A DNA stretch of 64,000 nucleotides from Brachionus manjavacas. Its lineage: Eukaryota > Rotifera > Eurotatoria > Ploima > Brachionidae. The stretch is from NCBI GenBank assembly GCA_019054805.1, contig JAHQIY010000041.1, forward strand, positions 62,001-126,000. Direction: 5' to 3'. Of this stretch, positions 61,201 through 64,000 are shown piece by piece (position 1 is the stretch's first letter; each line of letters starts with the position of its first letter). The notes beneath the pieces were generated by a model that searched no databases, had not been told where the DNA came from, and worked only from the letters and a program-made list of their open reading frames with translations. A program made the translations under genes and the position numbers.

Positions 61201-63663
61201 AGTCAGAAAAATTTAAGTCAAAGTCATTGACTTGACTTGACTTAAGACTTGTGACTTGAAAACAAGTCTGATTTAAATAGTGAACCTTCATGCCAAATCA
61301 GAAAACAAGCAACAAACTCTTTTTTCTGTTAAATGACTCCACAATTTATTGAATTAAAAAGAATAGATTATCTGATGTTCGCCGTTTTTTTTCCAAGATC
61401 CAGATTGCTCCAGGATAAGAAGTGAAATTTGTTCTAAAAAAGTCTTTAATAGACTATTCGTTCCAGTAACATTCCTACACATCTCGTTTTACTAATTTGT
61501 CTTTAATTTAAAGGATCTTGTAAATCAGAGGCTTTTTTTGAATCATAGTAATGTTCGAAGTTTTCACGCTTTCGTTACCCTAGCTTCTCAAAGCGATAAA
61601 TTAAAAAGTTCTATGACTTCTAAACTTACTTAGATATTAATGAATTTCAGAAAGTTTTTTAACAGAAGCATTTTTCCTTTTCTTCATTTGTTTTTAAATT
61701 TGTTACGATTTAAAATCAGAAATAAGTAGTAGTCTTAAAGGTTTTTCAGTATTAGCTTTGAGCTTTAATTAATTGTCAATTATTTTACATAGGATTTGTT
61801 TAATTTAAAACATTTTCCCAAAACTACTTGGTTCGAATTTTAACAATAATCCCAAAACTAAGTCAAAATTGTTTAGTTTTAATTTAAGCAAGCCAAAAAT
61901 TTTTACGGCCTATTCCATCAAGTAACTTTAAAATTGATAGAGAAAAATTTTTAAATCGAATTCTTTTTTTCAGAAATTTAAAAAAGTTTGTTTAATTTTT
62001 CTATTTTTTGAATCTTAGAAACTGAGTGAACTTTCTGACACTAGAGTACTTTGCGGCTTAATAAACAGCTTCATTCCAAATTTATTTCCCACCGAAATTT
62101 TAATGAATGACAGATGGTGCATAAATTTGGTCCTTAGAAGCATAGACAAAATTCTAATGTGTGAATCAACTATGGACTCCCAAGACCTGGTCGAAGCAGA
62201 TACTCAGTCAGTTTGTGCTTTTTTTTGCTATTTGTTCATGATGTTTTTCAAATTTAAACAATGTCGATTAATTGTTAATCGTTATGTAAAAAATTTCAAA
62301 TTTTTAAATTGGAACAAAATAAATTTTTGATTACAGAAAGAGCTAAAAACGAATATAGTGAAACTTGAAAAAGAATACGATTCAAAATTGTTAAACTTAT
62401 CTCAAAAAGAAGCTAATGAGCAGATTCTTGTTGAATATAAAAGCGGTATATTTTAAATTAAAAAAATCATGTGAAATCTTTCTGTTATATCTTAGAAATG
62501 GAAAGCATTAGAAAAAATTATGACCTGAAGTATTTTTTTAAATGGATAGACAAAGTTCAACTTGTCAAAGAAACTGTAGGTGCCATACTTTATCTATTAA
62601 GAGATATTTTCAAAAAGTTTAAATTTCAAGGTACATGCAATCATTAATAACAAGATTAAATTAAAGTTTGACTGGTTTGTTCTAGAAGAGGACGTGACAA
62701 GCTCCAATCTATGCTATAACCATGCAATAAATCTAGTAATTTAAAATAAGAATTTAAAAAATAATTAAAAAAAACTGTTTCTTAATCTATTAATAGTCTT
62801 TAACAAACGGACTTGGTTTTTACAAACTAGATAATAAAGAGCAGATATCAAGAAACCGCAAAATAATAATTCGGCAAAAAACGTCAGGAAAATTTCTCAA
62901 TACTTTTGCCGATGATACAACAAGTAAAAAATTGAATTTTAATTAAAATTTTTTTTATTTTTTTCATTTTAGCTGTGATTCGACAAATACTTCGACTTCC
63001 AAACTTTGATCCAATTGATATTGATCCTAAATCGTTTCCTAATTTTGATGTAAACTTTAAATAAAAAAAATAAACATATTTTTTCATTTATTTTTTTATT
63101 TAAAGATATTTGTTGAATGCTTGAGCAATAACAAAATTCTTAAGAAAAAGATGACATTTATGTATCAGGTTTTTCCCTCTGACATCAATTTTTACCACAA
63201 TTTTCTGCTAAAGTCCTGCTTGGAAAAAAAATTTAGTTCAGTTCAAAGACTAATCGAATTTTTTTCTGTTTATTATCCCGACTTCATTAATTTAAAAGAT
63301 AAAAACACTCAAAACTCTGCACTTCATATTTGCGCTTCACATGGCTACTTTAGAATTTTGCTTTATTTGCTGGAAAACTATGCGAATGTAAATATTCAGA
63401 ATAAAGAAGGTAACACACCTCTGATGCTAGCCTCAGAAAATTTTCACAGAGATTGCGCAAAAGTAATTCTTAAACTTTAAATTAATTTCACTTTTCAAAT
63501 AGCTTTTTTCTATAAAGTTATTAATTGAATTTGGTGCAGATGTCAGTATTGTGAATAACAGAGCATTGACTGCCTTAAATTTTACCTCTAATATTGAATA
63601 CAATCTTTTTATTGAAGGTAATTAATTTTTTAATAACTTAGCACTCTAGGTGGAGATCGATAA
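42761..63663 (+). CDS. Tandem CH-like domain and ankyrin-repeat protein, one gene split by an 18.3-kb intron (model)
   Basis: Exons of the 5' cluster: 42761-42933, 42988-43111, 43168-43278, 43328-43441, 43500-43628 and 43678-43710. Exons of the 3' cluster: 62019-62285, 62337-62445, 62496-62630, 62686-62735, 62797-62923, 62973-63049, 63106-63462, 63503-63617 and 63650-63663. Every junction, including 43710 to 62019, is in phase; total about 644 residues. The first CH-like domain has 'GFTAWANMRLVPFDH', 'MDLLHGTNMKYF' and 'IFDLLWKLVCYDIYFLW'; a Pro/Lys linker 'WVPESPPEKKN' follows. The second CH-like domain straddles the big intron: 'DTRVLCGLINSFIPN', 'DRWCINLVLRSID', 'SQDLVEADTQSVCA'. Three ankyrin repeats end the protein ('NSALHICASHGYFRILLYLL', 'EGNTPLMLAS'). 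CH domains usually bind actin or microtubules, and ankyrin repeats bind proteins. I do not recognise a named orthologue. Alternative: two half-genes, the first ending at a tiny exon 43763-43780. Confidence 0.65.
45510..45640. repeat. Cluster of nested short palindromes built on TTTACG/CGTAAA
   Basis: Within about 130 bp, 'CCATATTTTACGTAAATTAT' is followed by 'GATATTTTACCATATTTACC', 'GTAAAATATGGTAA', then several 'CGTAAA' and 'CGATAA' units. The stretch can pair with itself in more than one register. No flanking duplication found. Confidence 0.5.
46230..46260. repeat. Poly-T run (31 nt)
   Basis: Uninterrupted thymines. It could be the A-tail of a retrocopy on the minus strand lying to the right, but no source gene is recognisable in 46261-46480. 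Confidence 0.8.
46690..47110 (+). mobile_element. LINE fragment, plus strand
   Basis: Reads 'IESIQTKALRTISRSSSS' then 'MLNQFNLETIQERCKKLASN', the typical post-RT region of jockey/CR1-like ORF2 proteins, followed by a broken C-terminus. 5'-truncated, frames interrupted. It abuts the dispersed repeat at 47182. Confidence 0.65.
47182..47432 (+). repeat. Dispersed repeat, copy 2 (partner at 21264-21522)
   Basis: Same order and orientation as copy 1, from 'GATTAGGTCAACTAATAG' to 'ATCATCATATCATAAACCC'. It lies between a LINE fragment and a Tc1-like element, so its edges may have been set by those insertions. Confidence 0.7.
47600..48890 (-). mobile_element. Tc1-like DNA transposon, inactive
   Basis: The minus-strand transposase lies in at least three pieces. 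48314-48613 has the paired helix-turn-helix region and 'GRPRKLTSRD' linker. 47973-48260 has the first catalytic Asp in 'WSKVVFSDESNF'. 47643-47960 has the second Asp in 'FQQDGAGAHTA' and 'PRSLDLNPTKNLW'. The third acidic residue (Glu of the usual Asn-Pro-Ile-Glu-Asn) is Lys here, so the catalytic triad is lost in addition to frame breaks. The ends contain 'GTCTACAAA' in inverted orientation near 47624 and 48864. Exact tips and the TA target could not be fixed in the A-rich flanks. Confidence 0.85.
48982..49422 (-). mobile_element. 5'-truncated LINE insertion with a 72-bp target duplication
   Basis: The 441-bp insert reads, on the minus strand, 'TTNLMHALKIEPTIEYVEIS' then 'NQFIVNLLRNTYTRKIVE', a LINE ORF2 C-terminus ending with a stop at 49032, followed by an A/T-rich 3' tail next to 48982. 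It is bracketed by direct repeats 48910-48981 and 49423-49494, 72 bp long with one difference. This is the pattern of target-primed insertion, with an exceptionally long duplication. Confidence 0.75.
49495..50098. other. Spacer downstream of the sHSP gene, nothing recognised
   Basis: AT-rich; it must contain the sHSP 3' UTR on the minus strand. No other feature seen. Confidence 0.4.
50099..51658 (-). CDS. Small heat-shock protein with three tandem alpha-crystallin domains
   Basis: ATP-independent chaperone family that holds unfolding proteins. Two exons, 51658-50313 and 50237-50099, with a 75-bp intron, giving 494 residues. Domain 1 (about 119-205): 'YKITFDVGDFKPDEIQVK' to 'LSDGTLTVDAP'. Domain 2 (about 271-350): 'YKFNMSEFRPEDIAI' to 'QSDGTLVIEIPV'. 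Domain 3 (about 401-482, crossing the intron): 'DLKLTFDLTGYKPDDLSIKV' to 'MSDNGTLTVEIPLP'. Each keeps the Gly-Thr-Leu strand of the fold. A Ser/Ala-rich linker (about 240-265) separates the first two. The N-terminal 110 residues are Arg/Ser/Pro-rich. Most sHSPs have one domain and flatworm p40 types have two; three is unusual. It lies antisense inside the large intron of the CH/ankyrin model. No heat-shock element was identified with confidence. Confidence 0.93.
50882..50931. repeat. GAA/GCA trinucleotide run inside the sHSP linker
   Basis: Imperfect GAAGAAGAAGAAGAAGCAG-type run that encodes the Ser/Ala-rich linker on the minus strand. It is likely to vary in length between individuals. Confidence 0.7.
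51659..52289. other. Upstream region of the sHSP gene, nothing else recognised
   Basis: About 630 bp between the sHSP start and the LINE at 52.3 kb; it probably holds the sHSP promoter. Confidence 0.4.
52290..53900 (-). mobile_element. LINE copy D, interrupted by a SINE
   Basis: The minus strand carries RT motif A 'CLFLDTYKAFDKVWHEG' (in 53619-53867), '[10 protein letters not shown]' near 53170, and a 192-residue C-terminal frame (52440-53018) with '[16 protein letters not shown]', 'RLEVIQYSAVRSILKLRY' and '[12 protein letters not shown]'. The 3' tail 'CTGAAGTAGCTTAAGCTC...GTAC' lies near 52302-52325. Same family as copies A and C. It contains a SINE at 53332-53641. The long C-terminal frame is intact, so this copy is younger than A or C. 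Confidence 0.85.
53332..53641 (-). mobile_element. tRNA-derived SINE inserted in LINE copy D
   Basis: Minus-strand head 'GAGCCCATATAGCCGAATGG' contains a box A (TAGCCGAATGG, 53621-53611) and, 35 bp on, a box B (GGTTCAAAACC, about 53577-53567): an internal polymerase III promoter of tRNA type. The body is GC-richer than its surroundings and ends in an ATT-rich tail at about 53332-53345. It is bracketed by imperfect direct repeats of host LINE sequence, 53272-53331 and 53642-53700 (about 59-60 bp, roughly half a dozen differences). Confidence 0.8.
53901..54165 (-). mobile_element. Another LINE 3' end
   Basis: 'TTTCTGTACCGAGCTAGGGC' plus 'TCCTTCAGAATAAATT', then C-terminal coding remnants ('TTTCAGGAAAAAAGGAAG', complement of the Ser-Ser-Phe-Phe-Pro end). 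Same family and orientation as copy D, immediately adjacent to it. Confidence 0.65.
54166..54829. other. Intron sequence, nothing recognised
   Basis: AT-rich; a 61-codon open frame (54620-54805, minus) has no recognisable motif. Confidence 0.35.
54830..55035 (+). mobile_element. Degraded LINE C-terminus
   Basis: Plus strand 'VVLAWNELLENKKK' resembles the conserved Trp-Asn-x-Leu-Pro motif near the C-terminus of LINE ORF2 proteins. It is followed by a GC-rich tail ('GCGGGGTGCGGGACAGAGCC') similar to the reverse of 11505-11570. Several stops. Confidence 0.45.
55864..56420 (+). pseudogene. Decayed coding segment, possibly LINE
   Basis: Starts 'MRKKAASSSDANSDENKN', a plausible acidic/Ser-rich N-terminus. 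After stops it continues with a Cys-rich stretch 'KVEIVCCICSQNVCLCD' and, near 56368, 'LFDLSKDFDAM', which resembles RT motif A. Each alone is weak. Read together they suggest an old LINE with a zinc-binding first protein. Confidence 0.3.
56421..57639. other. Intron sequence, nothing recognised
   Basis: Somewhat less AT-rich than the surroundings in 56500-56900, with a 62-codon minus frame (56696-56884) of no known family. Confidence 0.3.
57640..58020 (-). pseudogene. Decayed coding segment of unknown origin
   Basis: The minus strand keeps a coding-like frame, 'DGKPKEFRVV' then 'NGLKAKSSTEGKNKKNSTAR' and 'DVLVTTSFLK', with several stops interspersed. Codon use is richer in G/C than the flanks. 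Family not recognised; a transposable-element protein is the likeliest source. Confidence 0.3.
58675..59010 (+). repeat. AT-rich dispersed repeat, second copy, interrupted by a hAT-like MITE
   Basis: Collinear with 39895-40165, which lacks the MITE and so acts as an empty-site reference for the insertion at 58893-58979. Confidence 0.6.
58893..58979. mobile_element. hAT-like MITE, 87 bp
   Basis: Ends CAGAGTTG and CAAGTCTG; the inside consists of AAAGTC/GACTTT repeats. Flanking 8-bp duplication ATAAAAGA (58885-58892) and ATTAAAGA (58980-58987), one difference. The related repeat copy at 40.1 kb shows the site without the element. Confidence 0.75.
59011..60299. other. Intron sequence; one short coding-like patch
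   Basis: Mostly AT-rich. At 60165-60255 the minus strand reads 'SAQKCRGGRPPK' before a GTAAGT-like donor, with a GGAGGACGTCCTCC palindrome inside. It looks like an AT-hook-type exon of a transposon or gene, but nothing connects to it. Confidence 0.3.
60300..61390 (-). mobile_element. LINE copy C, old, interrupted by a hAT-like MITE
   Basis: Collinear with copy A (25440-26640): 3' tail 'TTTCTGTACCCAGCTAGAGC', C-terminal stretch near 60440-60560, '[11 protein letters not shown]'-like region near 60800, and motif-A flank near 61280. Many stops and deletions. Confidence 0.75.
61168..61270. mobile_element. hAT-like MITE, 103 bp, nested in LINE copy C
   Basis: Nearly palindromic: starts CAGACTTGTTTTTAAGTC, ends GACTTGAAAACAAGTCTG. 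The flanks read ATTTAAT and ATTTAAAT, an 8-bp duplication with one base lost. The same LINE region in copy A (about 26460) lacks the element. Confidence 0.8.
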
Positions 63664-63834
63664 TAAACTTAGAAAAAAAAGAATTATCAAATATAAATAG
63701 ACAATGAAGAAAAAAAGATATTATAAAGAATTTTTTTATTTTTTTTTGATTTTTATAATTAAATTTACAAATATTAACACAAATTAATGAAATCAGACGT
63801 CAAAAATTTTAAAAAACAAAAAAGGGTAAAGGCT
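63664..63834. other. 3' flank of the CH/ankyrin gene
   Basis: AATAAA overlaps or follows the proposed stop (63663-63668) and could be its polyadenylation signal. The rest is AT-rich. Confidence 0.4.
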
Positions 63835-64000
63835 CTTAATTTTAAAATCAATGATCCGATCAATTTTCGACTTTAGTTTCATAATTGGGTCGTTCAGTTT
63901 GCAAAGAATACAGAACAAAATAGCTAAACACATAAAATTCCTTCCACATAAGACATCAATATTACACATACATCAAAGCCTTAACATTGACCAAGTTATA
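63835..64000 (+). mobile_element. LINE fragment running off the window end
   Basis: An open plus-strand frame contains 'LKSMIRSIFDFSFIIG' then 'LQRIQNKIAKHIKFLPHKTS', typical of the post-RT region of non-LTR elements. The frame is uninterrupted up to base 64000, so this copy may be younger than the others. The 3' end lies outside. Confidence 0.65.

Noticed and set aside
1-64000. LTR retroelements, Polinton-like elements, CRISPR arrays or rRNA genes
   Set aside because: No long terminal repeats, integrase or capsid-like frames, regular spaced arrays or rRNA-like sequence were seen. The only tRNA-like sequence is the head of the SINE at 53.6 kb.

Overview
The window is very AT-rich animal DNA: spliced genes with short introns (about 50-75 bp), a Toll-type receptor, a Polycomb RING protein, a DOCK exchange factor, and many LINE, SINE and DNA-transposon relics. 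The gene set and architecture suggest a small-genome spiralian. A monogonont rotifer such as Brachionus is my best guess, but this is inference and no sequence settles it.

Layout. 1-8823 (minus) is the 5' part of a DOCK-family Rac exchange factor: SH3, helical linker, DHR-1/C2 and the start of the armadillo-like region. It stands head-to-head, 204 bp apart, with QTRT1 (9028-10708, plus), the catalytic subunit of tRNA-guanine transglycosylase. 13610-15757 (minus) is an intronless Toll-like receptor and 16556-18243 (minus) is ornithine decarboxylase. 23089-29691 (plus) is a PCGF2/PCGF4 (BMI1/Psc-type) Polycomb protein whose 4.2-kb last intron is almost entirely one 4.1-kb Mutator-like transposon.

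29.8-42 kb has no intact host gene. It holds LINEs, a G-rich tandem repeat, and a 4,092-bp element with long terminal inverted repeats (TIRs) and a perfect 9-bp target-site duplication (TSD). That element carries broken exons of a dynein heavy chain, so it looks like an animal Pack-MULE (a Mutator-like element that has captured host gene pieces). A relic of a SWIM-domain MULE transposase lies just beyond it.

42.7-63.7 kb appears to be one gene in two clusters, 42761-43710 and 62019-63663. The clusters join in phase across an 18.3-kb intron to encode about 644 residues: CH-like domains, a linker and ankyrin repeats. Nested in that intron on the opposite strand is a small heat-shock protein with three alpha-crystallin domains (50099-51658), plus a Tc1-like transposon, several LINEs and a tRNA-derived SINE.

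The strongest Part 2 observations are the dynein-carrying MULE, the split CH/ankyrin gene with a nested sHSP, the MULE that fills a Polycomb-gene intron, and LINE/SINE insertions flanked by unusually long (about 60-72 bp) target duplications. All splice sites were read by eye from GT/AG, phase and family similarity; none has transcript support here.
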